Shown here piece by piece: positions 1 to 9,401 of a stretch of 64,000 nucleotides of DNA. Positions within the stretch are counted from its first letter, which is position 1. Each line of letters starts with the position of its first letter. Source of the stretch: JBCCGI01 sp039029355 (lineage in GTDB: Bacteria > Planctomycetota > UBA1135 > GCA-002686595); the NCBI GenBank assembly GCA_039029355.1, contig JBCCGI010000014.1:62001-126000 (forward strand). The letters are read 5' to 3'. The notes beneath the pieces were generated by a model. That model was not told the DNA's origin. It saw nothing but the letters and a program-made list of their open reading frames with translations, and did not search any database. The position numbers were made by a program, and so were the translations under genes.

Positions 1-1109
1 TGCTGCTCTCCAGCCTCCTGCTGGGGCGCAAGCTCGGCATCACGCAGACCGCGCACGGGCCCCTGCCGGTCATCGCCGAGGCCGAGATCGCGCTGGTCGG
101 CGAGGTCGCGCCCGGTGCTCGCCGCCCCGAGGGACCGTTCGGCGATCACTACGGCTACTACTCGGAGACCCACGACTACCCGCTCTTCACCTGCCACACC
201 CTGCTGCACCGGCGCGACGCGGTCTTCCCGGCCACCGTCGTGGGCAAGCCGCGGCAAGAGGACTTCTTCCTGGGCGACTATCTCCAGGAGCTCCTGGCTC
301 CGCTGCTTCCGCTGGCGATGCCCGGCGTCCGCGACCTCTGGAGCTACGGGGAGACCGGCTACCACTCGCTGGCCGCCGCGGTCGTCCACGAGCGCTATCG
401 CCGCGAGGCGATGGCCAGCGCGTTCCGCATCCTGGGCGAGGGGCAGCTGTCGCTGACCAAGTTCCTGCTGGCGGTGTCCGAGCCGATCGACCTGCGCGAC
501 TTCCGCGCGGTGCTTACGCACGTGCTCGAGCGCGCCGACTTCCGCACCGACCTCTTCCTCTTCGCCAACCTGTCGATGGACTCGCTCGACTATGCGGGGC
601 CGAAGGTCAACGAAGGCGGCAAGGGAGTGCTGCTCGGCGTCGGTGAGCCGATCCGCAGCCTGCCGCGCGAGCTCTCAGGCGCGCTGCCCCCCGAGATCCG
701 TGCGGCGCGCGTCTTCTCCCCGGGTTGCCTGGTGATCGAGGCCGAGCCCTACGCCCAGGCGCCGGACATCGGGCCGGCCTTGGCAGCCCTTCCGGCCCTG
801 CGGGACTGGCCGCTGCTGGTCCTCACCGACGACGCCGAGCGCGCGGCGAAGAGCTCGATGAACTTCCTTTGGACGACCTTTACGCGCTTCAACCCGTCGG
901 CCGACGTGCACGCTGCGGCGGTCGAGCTCGTCCACAACCATCCGTCCTTCACGCCGCCGGTCCTGATCGACGCCCGCTGCAAGCCCTGGTACCCCGAGGA
1001 GCTCTTCTGCGACCCGGACACCGCCGCGCTCGTCGACCGGCGCTGGAGCGAGTATTTCCCGAACGGCGGGGTCGAGATGGGGGACTCGGACCGGGCGCAC
1101 CTGGACTAG
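1..1109 (+). CDS. UbiD-family prenylated-FMN decarboxylase, 5' end missing
   Basis: The gene enters from the left edge; the first complete codon is at position 3 and 368 residues plus the stop are visible. The fragment carries the UbiD signature around PEGPFGDHYGYYS, followed by VVGKPRQED and then the long C-terminal half (PIDLRDFRAVLTHVL). UbiD enzymes use prenylated FMN, made by a UbiX partner, to (de)carboxylate aromatic or alpha,beta-unsaturated acids. Typical members have about 450-600 residues, so the N-terminal FMN-binding part lies outside the window. No UbiX gene is visible here. The substrate cannot be decided: 4-hydroxy-3-polyprenylbenzoate (ubiquinone or menaquinone route) and other aromatic acids are all possible. 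Confidence 0.9.
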   Translation, partial: LLSSLLLGRKLGITQTAHGPLPVIAEAEIALVGEVAPGARRPEGPFGDHYGYYSETHDYPLFTCHTLLHRRDAVFPATVVGKPRQEDFFLGDYLQELLAPLLPLAMPGVRDLWSYGETGYHSLAAAVVHERYRREAMASAFRILGEGQLSLTKFLLAVSEPIDLRDFRAVLTHVLERADFRTDLFLFANLSMDSLDYAGPKVNEGGKGVLLGVGEPIRSLPRELSGALPPEIRAARVFSPGCLVIEAEPYAQAPDIGPALAALPALRDWPLLVLTDDAERAAKSSMNFLWTTFTRFNPSADVHAAAVELVHNHPSFTPPVLIDARCKPWYPEELFCDPDTAALVDRRWSEYFPNGGVEMGDSDRAHLD

Positions 1110-1152
1110 CGTCACAGCCTGGAGGTGGCGCCGTAGTGCAGGTCTCTCTCCG

Positions 1153-1218
1153 GGGGGCGGCACGGCTCCCACCTCCTTCACTCCTTCGGAGCCCCACCCC
1201 GGGACCGTTGCCGCCCCC
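1153..1218. terminator. Nested inverted repeat after the UbiD gene
   Basis: The 168-bp gap between the UbiD-family gene and the DUF547 gene holds an imperfect inverted repeat. Arms 1153-1165 (GGGGGCGGCACGG) and 1205-1218 (CCGTTGCCGCCCCC) match except for one extra T. A second repeat, GGCTCC (1164-1169) and GGAGCC (1188-1193), lies inside. There is no T run, so termination is inferred only from position and stem strength. An mRNA leader structure for the next gene is the alternative. Confidence 0.4.
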
Positions 1219-1277
1219 ACCTTCGCGAACGTACGCTGCGCTCTCGTCCCCGAATCCCTGCCCAGGAGGCGGTTCTC

Positions 1278-2093
1278 ATGCTTCTCTCGATCTTCGCCCT
1301 CGCCGCGCTCGCGAACCTCAGCCAGCCCGGCATGGCTCCGCCGACCGAGTCGGCCGTGCAGGCAACCGCCGCCGAGTTCGATCAGTCCCACAGGCTGTGG
1401 AACGAGGTGCTCCAGGAGCACGTGAAAGACGATCGCTTCGACTACGCCGCGCTGAAGAAGGACCGCGGCAAGCTGGACGACTACATCAAGCAGCTCCAGA
1501 CGGTGAAGCCGGACGACCTGAAGGACTGGAGCAAGAACGAGCGCTACGCCTTCTGGATCAACGTCTACAACGCGCACACGATCCTGAAGGTGATCGACAA
1601 CTATCCGGTCGACAGCATCAAGGACCTGTCGGGCGCGTTCGGCCTGAAGAGCGTCTTCGACAACGAGTTCATCAAGATGAAGGCGCACCACCCCGAGGGC
1701 ACGCGCGACAAGATGTCGCTGAACGACATCGAGCACGGGATCCTGCGGGAGCGCTTCAAGGACGCCCGCGTCCACGCGGCGATCAACTGCGCGTCGTTCA
1801 GCTGCCCGCCGCTGCTCGGTGAGGCCTTCGTCGCCGCGAAGCTCGAGGAGCAGCTCAACAAGCAGATGCGCGCCTTCGTCGTCGACAAGCGTCGCAACCG
1901 CTTCAACCGCGACAAGAAGCGGGCGGAGATCTCCGAGATCTTCAAGTGGTTCAGCGAGGACTTCGAGCGCGACGCGGGCAGCGTGCGGGACTACCTGATC
2001 CGCTTCGCTCCCGAGGAGGACGCCGCGTTCCTCAAGGACGCGAAGATCAAGCACCTCGACTACGACTGGGACCTGAACGACGTCAAGAAATAG
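1278..2093 (+). CDS. DUF547-domain exported protein
   Basis: A 271-residue protein with an N-terminal signal peptide (MLLSIFALAALANLSQP). It has the DUF547 hallmarks RYAFWINVYNAHT, LNDIEHGILR and VHAAINCASFSCPPL, which include the conserved Asn/His/Cys cluster that makes the family look enzyme-like. AGGAGG at 1264-1269, eight bases before the ATG, fixes the start. DUF547 proteins are widespread and usually periplasmic, and no reaction has been established for most of them. The gene stands alone between two hairpins. Family assignment is firm; function is unknown. Confidence 0.85.
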   Translation: MLLSIFALAALANLSQPGMAPPTESAVQATAAEFDQSHRLWNEVLQEHVKDDRFDYAALKKDRGKLDDYIKQLQTVKPDDLKDWSKNERYAFWINVYNAHTILKVIDNYPVDSIKDLSGAFGLKSVFDNEFIKMKAHHPEGTRDKMSLNDIEHGILRERFKDARVHAAINCASFSCPPLLGEAFVAAKLEEQLNKQMRAFVVDKRRNRFNRDKKRAEISEIFKWFSEDFERDAGSVRDYLIRFAPEEDAAFLKDAKIKHLDYDWDLNDVKK

Positions 2094-2109
2094 CGCGGCA
2101 CGCGCCGCG
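2094..2109. terminator. Short GC hairpin at a convergent junction
   Basis: CGCGGC (2094-2099) and GCCGCG (2104-2109) enclose the loop ACGC, starting at the base after the DUF547 stop codon. The minus-strand SDR gene ends 46 bp further on. It could act as a terminator for either strand, but no T run follows on either side. Confidence 0.3.
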
Positions 2110-2155
2110 GGTTGCGCCGGGGACCTCTTCCGGCGGCAGGGGGACGGGCTCGCGC

Positions 2156-2944
2156 CTAGCGCGGGCCCGTCGGCAATTTGTCGAAGATCGCCTTCCGCAT
2201 CGCGCCCTCGGCGACGCGCGGTGCGACGTGGCCCAGCGTGGCGAAGAACGCGTTCGCGGCGCCCGGTACCAGCACGCGGCGGCGGGCGTCGATCGCCCTC
2301 CGGATGCGTCGCGCGAGCTCCTCCGGCGGCATGCGGCGCTCCTCGGACGAGCCGGCGGGGCTGTGCCGGCGGGCGTGCTCGGTGCGCGTTGGGCCGGGGT
2401 AGACCGTCAGGACGTGGATCCGGCTCGGAGCGAGCGCGACCGACAGGCTGCGCGCGTAGGAGGCCAACCCGTCCTTGCTCGCGGCGTACGCGGCCGCGCC
2501 GGGATAGCCCACGAAGCGCGACAGCGAGGAGACGAACACGATCGTGCCGCCCGCGCCGACGGCGCCGGCCTCGAGCAGGCGCGCGGTCAGGATCAGCGGC
2601 GCGGTCAGGTTGATCGCCAGGACGCGCTTCTGGGCCGCGAGGTCGGACTCGGCGAAGGCGCCGACCGCATTGATGCCCGCGTTGTGCACCAGCACGTCCA
2701 GCGTGCCGTTTGCGGAGACCGCCGCAACAAGCTCGGCCGCGGCGGCTTCGGCGCCCGCCGGGGCGGCGAGGTCGGCGTGCAGGAAGCTGGCCTCGACGCC
2801 GCGGGAGCGCAGCTCGTCCGCCGTCGCCTCGGAGGCGGACCGATCCACGTCCAGCCCCAGCACGTCGTGCCCGGCGGCGCCGAGCTCAAGGGCCAGCGCG
2901 CGCCCGATGCCCGCCGCCGCGCCGGTGATCGCACAGCGGCTCAT
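2156..2944 (-). CDS. Short-chain dehydrogenase/reductase (SDR)
   Basis: A 262-residue classical SDR. It has the nucleotide-binding glycine motif TGAAAGIG near the N-terminus, the NAG motif (LVHNAGIN), catalytic Ser 13 residues before Tyr in the SS...YAASK block, and PGPTRTE after it. The start ATG (2942-2944) overlaps the stop of the next SDR upstream as ATGA, so the two are probably translated in a coupled way. Both lie downstream of the tryptophan dioxygenase gene on the same strand. The alcohol or carbonyl substrate cannot be read from the sequence. Confidence 0.88.
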   Translation of the reverse strand: MSRCAITGAAAGIGRALALELGAAGHDVLGLDVDRSASEATADELRSRGVEASFLHADLAAPAGAEAAAAELVAAVSANGTLDVLVHNAGINAVGAFAESDLAAQKRVLAINLTAPLILTARLLEAGAVGAGGTIVFVSSLSRFVGYPGAAAYAASKDGLASYARSLSVALAPSRIHVLTVYPGPTRTEHARRHSPAGSSEERRMPPEELARRIRRAIDARRRVLVPGAANAFFATLGHVAPRVAEGAMRKAIFDKLPTGPR

Positions 2945-3693
2945 CGCGTCCGCTTCCTCCGCATCAGCGCGTCCAGCGGTGCCGCGAGGTGCGCGCCCGC
3001 GGCCCCCAGCGCGCGGTTGCCCAGGCCGATCGTCGCGCGCCGGTGGCCGCGGTCGATCGCGCGCGCGATGCCCGCGGCGACGCTCGGCGCGGCCGGAAAG
3101 CGCTCGGCCGGGACCTTCTCCGGCGGCGCTCCGATCTTGCTGTGCATCCCGGTCCGGGTGGGGCCCGGGCGCACGACCTGGACGCCGACGCGGCCCTTGA
3201 GCTCGATCCGCAGCGCGCGCGCGAAGCCCTCCAGCGCGGCCTTCGACGCGGCGTACACCGCATAGTCCGGGCACGGCACCGCGGCCGCGATCGAGCTGAT
3301 CAGCACCAGGCGCCCGCCCGCGCGCTCCAGCCGCGGCAGCAGGGCGTGCGTCAGGGCGAGCGGCGCTTCGAGGTTGACCCGCAGCAGGCCCGCGATGTTG
3401 CGCGACGGCTGGGCGCCGACCTCGCCGTAGTAGCCGACGCCCGCGTTGTGCACGAGCAGGTCGAGCGCGTCGACTCCGCGCTCGTCCAGGTGCGCCACCG
3501 CTTTCGCCGCCGCGTCCGCGTCGGCGAGATCGGCCTGGCAGTAGGAGCCCCGGTCGAGGAGCTCGGCCGGCAGCTCTTCGGGCGCTCGCCGGCCGTGCAG
3601 GATCAGCCGCTCGCCGCGCTGCGCCCACAGGGTCGCGAGCGCGAGCCCGATCCCGTCGGTGGCGCCGGTGAGGAAGATGGTGCGACCCGTCAT
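2941..3693 (-). CDS. Short-chain dehydrogenase/reductase (SDR)
   Basis: A 250-residue classical SDR with TGATDGIG near the N-terminus, LVHNAGVG, the SS...YAASK catalytic block with Ser 13 residues before Tyr, and PGPTRTG. It starts 13 bp after the tryptophan dioxygenase stop and overlaps the next SDR by 4 bp, so the three genes look like one transcript. It resembles its downstream neighbour in length and motif order, which suggests an old tandem duplication followed by divergence. The substrate is unknown. Confidence 0.88.
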   Translation of the reverse strand: MTGRTIFLTGATDGIGLALATLWAQRGERLILHGRRAPEELPAELLDRGSYCQADLADADAAAKAVAHLDERGVDALDLLVHNAGVGYYGEVGAQPSRNIAGLLRVNLEAPLALTHALLPRLERAGGRLVLISSIAAAVPCPDYAVYAASKAALEGFARALRIELKGRVGVQVVRPGPTRTGMHSKIGAPPEKVPAERFPAAPSVAAGIARAIDRGHRRATIGLGNRALGAAGAHLAAPLDALMRRKRTR

Positions 3694-3706
3694 CGGCGTG
3701 CGCGCC

Positions 3707-4819
<1,113 letters not shown>

Positions 4820-4829
4820 CGGGGCGGCC

Positions 4830-4875
4830 AGGATAGGGCGCACGCCTCGCGAGAGGGTTGCCATCCCGCTAGAAT
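4830..4875. promoter_or_regulatory. Divergent -10-like boxes for kynA and bioB
   Basis: In the 65-bp gap between the divergent genes, the minus strand carries TATCCT (4830-4835), 10 nt before the kynA ATG. The plus strand carries TAGAAT (4870-4875), 9 nt before the bioB ATG. Both match TANNNT. Transcripts starting about 7 nt after these boxes would be leaderless or nearly so, which agrees with the lack of a Shine-Dalgarno sequence at either start. No convincing -35 element or BirA-like operator was seen. Confidence 0.4.
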
Positions 4876-4884
4876 CCCCGCCCC

Positions 4885-5874
4885 ATGACGCTATCGGAGC
4901 CGATTCCCGCCCACGCCCCCGGCGCGCCCTCGGTCGATGACGTCGAGCGGCTGCTGGAGCGCCCGCTGCTCGACCTCGTGTTCGAGGCGGCGCGCACGCA
5001 TCGCGAGCACCACGACCCCAGCCGCGTGCAGTGTTCGCAGCTCCTGAGCATCAAGACCGGCGGCTGCCCGGAGGACTGCGGGTACTGCTCGCAGAGCGCG
5101 CACCATGCGACGCCGGTGAAGCGCGAGCCCCTCGCCGTGGTCAACGAGGTCGTCGCCGCTGCCGAGGCGGCGCGCAAGAGCGGCGCGGACCGCTTCTGCA
5201 TGGGCGCCGCGTGGCGCGAGGTAAAGGACGGCGCCGAGTTCGACCGCGTGCTCGAGATGGTGCGGCGCGTGAAGGAGCTCGGGCTCGAGACGTGCGCGAC
5301 CCTCGGCATGCTGAACAACGATCAGGCGCGCAGGCTGCGCGAGGCCGGGCTCGACTACTACAACCACAACCTCGACACCGGCGAGAGCCACTACGGCGAG
5401 GTCATCACGACGCGCACGCTCGCCGACCGGCTCGCGACCCTCGAGCGCGTGCGCGCCGCCGGGATGAGCGTGTGCTGCGGCGGCATCCTCGGCCTGGGCG
5501 AAGGCCGGCGCGGGCGCGCCGAGCTGCTGCAGCAGCTCGCGACCCTCGACCCGCCGCCCGAGAGCGTGCCGATCAACGAGCTGTTGCGCGTCGAGGGCAC
5601 GCCGCTCGAAGGCGCCGAGGAGGTTGACTGGTCGGAGTTCGTGCGGGTCATCGCCGTCGCGCGCCTCCTCATGCCACGCTCGATCCTGCGCCTGAGCGCC
5701 GGCCGCACCGAGATGAGCGAAGAGACCCAGGCGCTGGCCTTCCTCGCCGGCGCGAACTCGATCTTCGTGGGAGGTGAGCTCCTCACCACGCCCAACCCCG
5801 AGCCCGCCAGCGACGCGGCGCTCTTCGCGAAGCTCGGCCTGCGCCCCGCCGGTCCCGAGCAGCGCGCGCGCTGA
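4885..5874 (+). CDS. bioB: Biotin synthase
   Basis: A radical SAM enzyme that inserts sulfur into dethiobiotin to give biotin, the last step of the pathway. The 329-residue protein has the radical SAM cluster motif CPEDCGYC with Cys61, Cys65 and Cys68, preceded by CSQLLSIKTGG. It also has YYNHNLDTGESHYGEV, the family's SVPINELLRVEGTPL region, and LSAGRTEMSEETQALAF near the C-terminus, the region of the second (sacrificial) cluster. Length and motif order are normal. It is the first gene of a bioB-bioFD-bioA operon; only 5 bp separate it from the next gene. Confidence 0.97.
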   Translation: MTLSEPIPAHAPGAPSVDDVERLLERPLLDLVFEAARTHREHHDPSRVQCSQLLSIKTGGCPEDCGYCSQSAHHATPVKREPLAVVNEVVAAAEAARKSGADRFCMGAAWREVKDGAEFDRVLEMVRRVKELGLETCATLGMLNNDQARRLREAGLDYYNHNLDTGESHYGEVITTRTLADRLATLERVRAAGMSVCCGGILGLGEGRRGRAELLQQLATLDPPPESVPINELLRVEGTPLEGAEEVDWSEFVRVIAVARLLMPRSILRLSAGRTEMSEETQALAFLAGANSIFVGGELLTTPNPEPASDAALFAKLGLRPAGPEQRAR

Positions 5875-5879
5875 CCGCT

Positions 5880-7712
5880 ATGGAAACGCCGCTCGACGCG
5901 GAGCTCGGGCGCGAGCTCGAGGCGTGGGAGGAGGCCGGGCTGCGGCGCACCCTCGACGATGCCGCCGCGCCGCACCGCGCCGACTTCGTCAGCAACGACT
6001 ACCTGGGCCTTGCGCGCCATCCCGACGTCGTCGAGGCCGCGCGCGCGGCGCTGGCCGAGCACGGCGCGGGCGCCGGCGCGGCGCGCCTTCTTGGCGGCGG
6101 GGGACCGGCGCACGCCGCGGCCGAGCGAGCCGCGGCCGAGTGGCTTGGCGCCGAGGCCGCGCTGCTCTTCCCCAGCGGCTACCAGGCCAACCTAGGCGTC
6201 GCCGGGGCGCTGGTTGGGCGCGGCGACGTGCTGTTCTCCGACGCGTTGAACCACGCCTCGCTGGTCGACGCGGCGCGGCTGTCGCGGGCGCGCGTCGAGG
6301 TCTACCCGCACCTCGACCTCGACGACCTCGCGCGCCGCCTGGGCCGCTCGCGCGGGGCCCGCCGGCGCCTGGTCGTTACCGAGTCGATCTTCAGCATGGA
6401 CGGCGACCTGGCGCCGCTGGCCGAGCTCCACGCCGTGTGCGCCGAGCATGACGCCTGGCTCGTGGTCGACGAGGCGCACGCGGCCGGCCTGCTCGGCCCG
6501 CGCGGCGCCGGCGCGTGGAGCGCGGCCGCGGAGGCCGGGCCGACGGGCGAGCGCCTCGCGGCCCGCGTTGTGACCGGCGGCAAGGCGCTGGGCGTCGGCG
6601 GCGCGTTCGTGGTCGGGAGCCGCACGCTGGTCGACCTGCTGCTGCACCGCGCGCGCAGCTTCCTGTTCACCACCTCGCCGCCGCCTTCGGTCGCGGCGGC
6701 GCTGGCCCGCGCGATCGAGGTGTGCGCGCAGGCGGAAGGCGAGCGCGCGAAGGTACACGAGGTCGCGTCCACGGTCGCGAGCGAGCTCGGGCTCACGCCT
6801 CCCGGCGGCGCCATCGTGCCGCTGCCGATCGGCGACTCGGAGCGCGCGATGGAGCTCGCCGGCGACCTGCGCAAGCGCGGGCTCGACGTGCGCGCGGTGC
6901 GTCCGCCGACCGTGCCCGAGGGCTCGTCGCGCCTGCGCATCGTCGCCCACGCTTCCAACACCGAGGCCGAGGTCGACGACCTCGTGCGCGGCATCCGCGA
7001 GCGCGGCTGGAGTGCGCAAGAGACCCAGCCTAAGCCGCTCGCGCCGGTGCTCTTCGTCGTCGGCACCGACACCGGCATCGGCAAGACGGTCGTCAGCGCG
7101 CTGCTGGTGCGCGGGGCGCGGCGCGCGGGACCCGTGCGCTACTGGAAGGCCGTCCAGACCGGCGAGGACAGCGACACGGACGAGGTGCAGCGCCTGTCCG
7201 GCGCCGAGCCGCACGAGCTGTTGCGCCCGGCGTGGAGCCTGCCGCTGCCGGCCTCGCCGCACGAGGCCGCCGCCGCCGCGGGCGTCGCGATCGAGCCCGA
7301 ACGGCTCGACCAGGGCCTGCTGTCGCTACGCCGCCTGGTGCCCGAGGCCATGCACATCGTCGAGCTGGCCGGGGGCCTGCTCGTGCCCTACGTGATGGGC
7401 AAGGGCGGCACCGCCGGCGTCACGCAGGCCGATTGGCTCGAGCGCGCCAAGCCGCCGCTCGTGCTCATCGCGCGCTCGGGGCTCGGCACGCTCAACCACA
7501 CGCTGCTGACGCTGGAGGCGCTGCGTGCGCGCCACCTCGAGCCGCGCGCGCTCTTCCTCGTCGGCGAGACGCATCCCTCGAACCGCGAGACGCTGCGCGA
7601 GATGGGCGCGCTGACGCGGGTGTTCGAGGTGCCCTTCTTCGAGCTCCTCGACGAGGAGGCGCTCGACCGCTGGCTCGACCGCAACGACCTCGCGGAGGTG
7701 TTCGCACCGTGA
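5880..7712 (+). CDS. bioF/bioD: Fused 8-amino-7-oxononanoate synthase / dethiobiotin synthetase
   Basis: One 610-residue frame joins two biotin enzymes. Residues 1 to about 375 are BioF, a PLP enzyme condensing pimeloyl thioester with alanine: it has NDYLGLARHP, DEAHAAGLLGPRGAG and the PLP-lysine motif TGGKALG with Lys235. Residues from about 388 to 610 are BioD, the ATP-dependent carboxylase of diaminopelargonic acid: the P-loop GTDTGIGKT is at 395-403, then YWKAVQTG and ELAGGLLVPY. The joint is a short stretch (SAQETQPKPLAP). Both halves keep their key residues and normal length, so both should be active. The stop overlaps the bioA GTG start as GTGA. Confidence 0.95.
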   Translation: METPLDAELGRELEAWEEAGLRRTLDDAAAPHRADFVSNDYLGLARHPDVVEAARAALAEHGAGAGAARLLGGGGPAHAAAERAAAEWLGAEAALLFPSGYQANLGVAGALVGRGDVLFSDALNHASLVDAARLSRARVEVYPHLDLDDLARRLGRSRGARRRLVVTESIFSMDGDLAPLAELHAVCAEHDAWLVVDEAHAAGLLGPRGAGAWSAAAEAGPTGERLAARVVTGGKALGVGGAFVVGSRTLVDLLLHRARSFLFTTSPPPSVAAALARAIEVCAQAEGERAKVHEVASTVASELGLTPPGGAIVPLPIGDSERAMELAGDLRKRGLDVRAVRPPTVPEGSSRLRIVAHASNTEAEVDDLVRGIRERGWSAQETQPKPLAPVLFVVGTDTGIGKTVVSALLVRGARRAGPVRYWKAVQTGEDSDTDEVQRLSGAEPHELLRPAWSLPLPASPHEAAAAAGVAIEPERLDQGLLSLRRLVPEAMHIVELAGGLLVPYVMGKGGTAGVTQADWLERAKPPLVLIARSGLGTLNHTLLTLEALRARHLEPRALFLVGETHPSNRETLREMGALTRVFEVPFFELLDEEALDRWLDRNDLAEVFAP

Positions 7713-8977
7713 AGGACCTGATCGAGCGCGACGCGCGCCACCTTTGGCACCCCTACACCCAGCACGGCGCGGAGCCGAGCCCGTTCGCCGTCACGCACGC
7801 CGAGGGCGCGGTGCTGACGCTGGCCGACGGGCGCGAGCTGATCGACGGGATCTCGTCGTGGTGGGCGACGCTCCACGGCCACGGGCATCCGGCGCTGGTC
7901 GAGGCGATGGCGGAGCAGGCCCGCACGCTGGACCACGTGCTGTTCGCGGGCACGACGCACGAGCCTGCGGTCGCGCTTTCCGAGGAGCTCCTGGCGGTTT
8001 CGTCGCCGGGGCTGTCGCGCGTGTTCTTCTCCGACAACGGATCGACCGCGGTCGAGGTCGCGCTCAAGATGGCCTACCAGCGCTGGGTCCACCGCGGTGA
8101 GCCCCAGCGCACGGTGTTCATCGCGCTCGAGGGCGCCTACCACGGCGACACGTTCGGCGCGATGGCGATCGGCGATCCCGACCCCTTCTTCACAACCTTC
8201 GCGCCGCTGCTCTTCGAAGTGCGCCATGTGAAGCCCAGCGAGGACTCGCTGCGCGCCGCGCTGGAAGAGCTCGGCGAGCGCGCGGCCGGCTTCATCCTCG
8301 AGCCGCTGGTGCAGGGCGCGGCCGGCATGTGCATGCACCCGCCCGCCTTCGTCGCGGCCGCGCGCTCGGCGTGCGACGACGCCGGCATCCCGCTGATCGC
8401 CGACGAGGTGATGACCGGGTTCGGGCGCACGGGCAGCCTCTTCGCGCACCAGCAGGCCGGGATCACGCCCGACTACGTGTGCCTAGCCAAGGGCCTGACC
8501 GGCGGCATGATGCCGCTCTCGGCCACCCTCACGACCGAGGAGGTGTTCGAGGCCTTCCACTCGACCGACCGCTCGCGGGCCTTCTTCCACGGGCACACGT
8601 TCACCGCGCACCCGATCGGCTGCGCGGTGGCGCGCGCGTCGCTCAGGGTGACGCTTGGCGAAGACGTGCCCGGCAAGCTCGACGGCATCGGCGCGCGCAT
8701 CGAGGAGGGCGTGGCCGTGCTGCGCGACGACCCGCGCGTGTCCGAGCTGCGCCGCACCGGCGGCATCGTGGCACTCGAGCTGCGGCCGCCGGAGGACGAC
8801 GCCGGCGGCTACCTGGCCGCCCTCGGCCCCAAGCTGCGGCGCGCGGCGATCGAGGAGGGGGTGCTGCTGCGGCCGCTGGGCAACGTGCTCTACGCTCTGC
8901 CGCCCGCCTGCACGACCGAGGCGCAGGCGGACGCGATCGCCGCGGCGATGAGGTCGCTCGTCGAGCGCGTCTGCTAG
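7709..8977 (+). CDS. bioA: Adenosylmethionine-8-amino-7-oxononanoate aminotransferase
   Basis: A class III PLP aminotransferase that converts the BioF product to 7,8-diaminopelargonic acid, with SAM as the usual amino donor. Its 422 residues include LWHPYTQH, the BioA-type SSWWATLHGHGHP, FSDNGSTAVEVALKMAYQ, GAYHGDTFGAMA, LIADEVMTGFGRTG and the PLP lysine K261 in LAKGLTGG. The start is the GTG at 7709, overlapping the upstream stop by 4 bp; further upstream this frame runs antisense to conserved BioD codons. Its stop shares the tetramer CTAG (8974-8977) with the convergent DUF423 gene. In this operon BioA acts between the two halves of the preceding fusion protein. Confidence 0.96.
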   Translation: MKDLIERDARHLWHPYTQHGAEPSPFAVTHAEGAVLTLADGRELIDGISSWWATLHGHGHPALVEAMAEQARTLDHVLFAGTTHEPAVALSEELLAVSSPGLSRVFFSDNGSTAVEVALKMAYQRWVHRGEPQRTVFIALEGAYHGDTFGAMAIGDPDPFFTTFAPLLFEVRHVKPSEDSLRAALEELGERAAGFILEPLVQGAAGMCMHPPAFVAAARSACDDAGIPLIADEVMTGFGRTGSLFAHQQAGITPDYVCLAKGLTGGMMPLSATLTTEEVFEAFHSTDRSRAFFHGHTFTAHPIGCAVARASLRVTLGEDVPGKLDGIGARIEEGVAVLRDDPRVSELRRTGGIVALELRPPEDDAGGYLAALGPKLRRAAIEEGVLLRPLGNVLYALPPACTTEAQADAIAAAMRSLVERVC

Positions 8978-9351
8978 CCCTCGTCGCGCCAGCTCTTCCA
9001 GGCGAGCGTCGCCCACCCGGCGATCATCAGCGCGCCGCCCAGCGGCGTGATCGGTCCCAACACCGCGCCGGGGCCGTCGAGCGCCAGCCCGTAGACCGAG
9101 CCGCTGAACATCACGCTGCCGAGCAGGAAGAGCCAGCCGACCGCTCCGGGGAAGGCACGCCCGCGGTAGAGCGAGCCCACCGCCACCAGCGCCAGCGCGT
9201 GCCACGCCTGGTAGCGCACGGCGGTGTGCCAGTTCTCGAGCTGTCCCGACTCGACCAGCCGGTCCTTCAGGGCGTGCGCGCCGAAGGCGCCCAAGACGAC
9301 GGCGGCGCCCATCCAGAGGGCGCCGATCGCGATCCACTTTGATGCACTCAT
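8974..9351 (-). CDS. DUF423 small membrane protein
   Basis: A 125-residue protein of the DUF423 (YgdD-like) family. It has four hydrophobic segments, the conserved GAFGAHALKDRL near the N-terminus, and VMFSGSVYGLAL and GPITPLGGALMIAGW further on. The role of the family is not established. I chose ATG 9351; a GTG at 9366 would add five residues but sits in a hairpin loop. The only Shine-Dalgarno-like bases (GGGAG) lie in the 3' arm of that hairpin, directly before the ATG. The gene follows the sigma/VWA operon on the same strand and ends on a CTAG shared with bioA. Confidence 0.85.
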   Translation of the reverse strand: MSASKWIAIGALWMGAAVVLGAFGAHALKDRLVESGQLENWHTAVRYQAWHALALVAVGSLYRGRAFPGAVGWLFLLGSVMFSGSVYGLALDGPGAVLGPITPLGGALMIAGWATLAWKSWRDEG

Positions 9352-9382
9352 CGCTCTCCCGCGCACGGTACGCGGGAGAGCG
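9352..9382 (-). terminator. 12-bp perfect hairpin abutting the DUF423 start codon
   Basis: CGCTCTCCCGCG (9352-9363) and CGCGGGAGAGCG (9371-9382) are exact reverse complements around a 7-nt loop. On the minus-strand mRNA the structure lies between the VWA gene stop and the DUF423 ATG and touches the latter. It could end or attenuate the sigma/VWA transcript, or hide the ribosome-binding site of DUF423. No T run follows, so classical intrinsic termination is not shown. Confidence 0.55.
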
Positions 9383-9401
9383 ACGGCTGGGAAGGGGCGA
9401 A

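Noticed and set aside
675..2054. Long minus-strand open frame opposite the UbiD and DUF547 genes
   Set aside because: It is a GC-rich antisense shadow: low-complexity Arg/Val/Leu content, no recognisable motif, and it crosses two well-supported plus-strand genes and the gap between them.
4846..4863. TTGCCA at 4858-4863 as a -35 box for bioB
   Set aside because: It is only 6 bp from the TAGAAT box, far too close for a sigma-70 type promoter.
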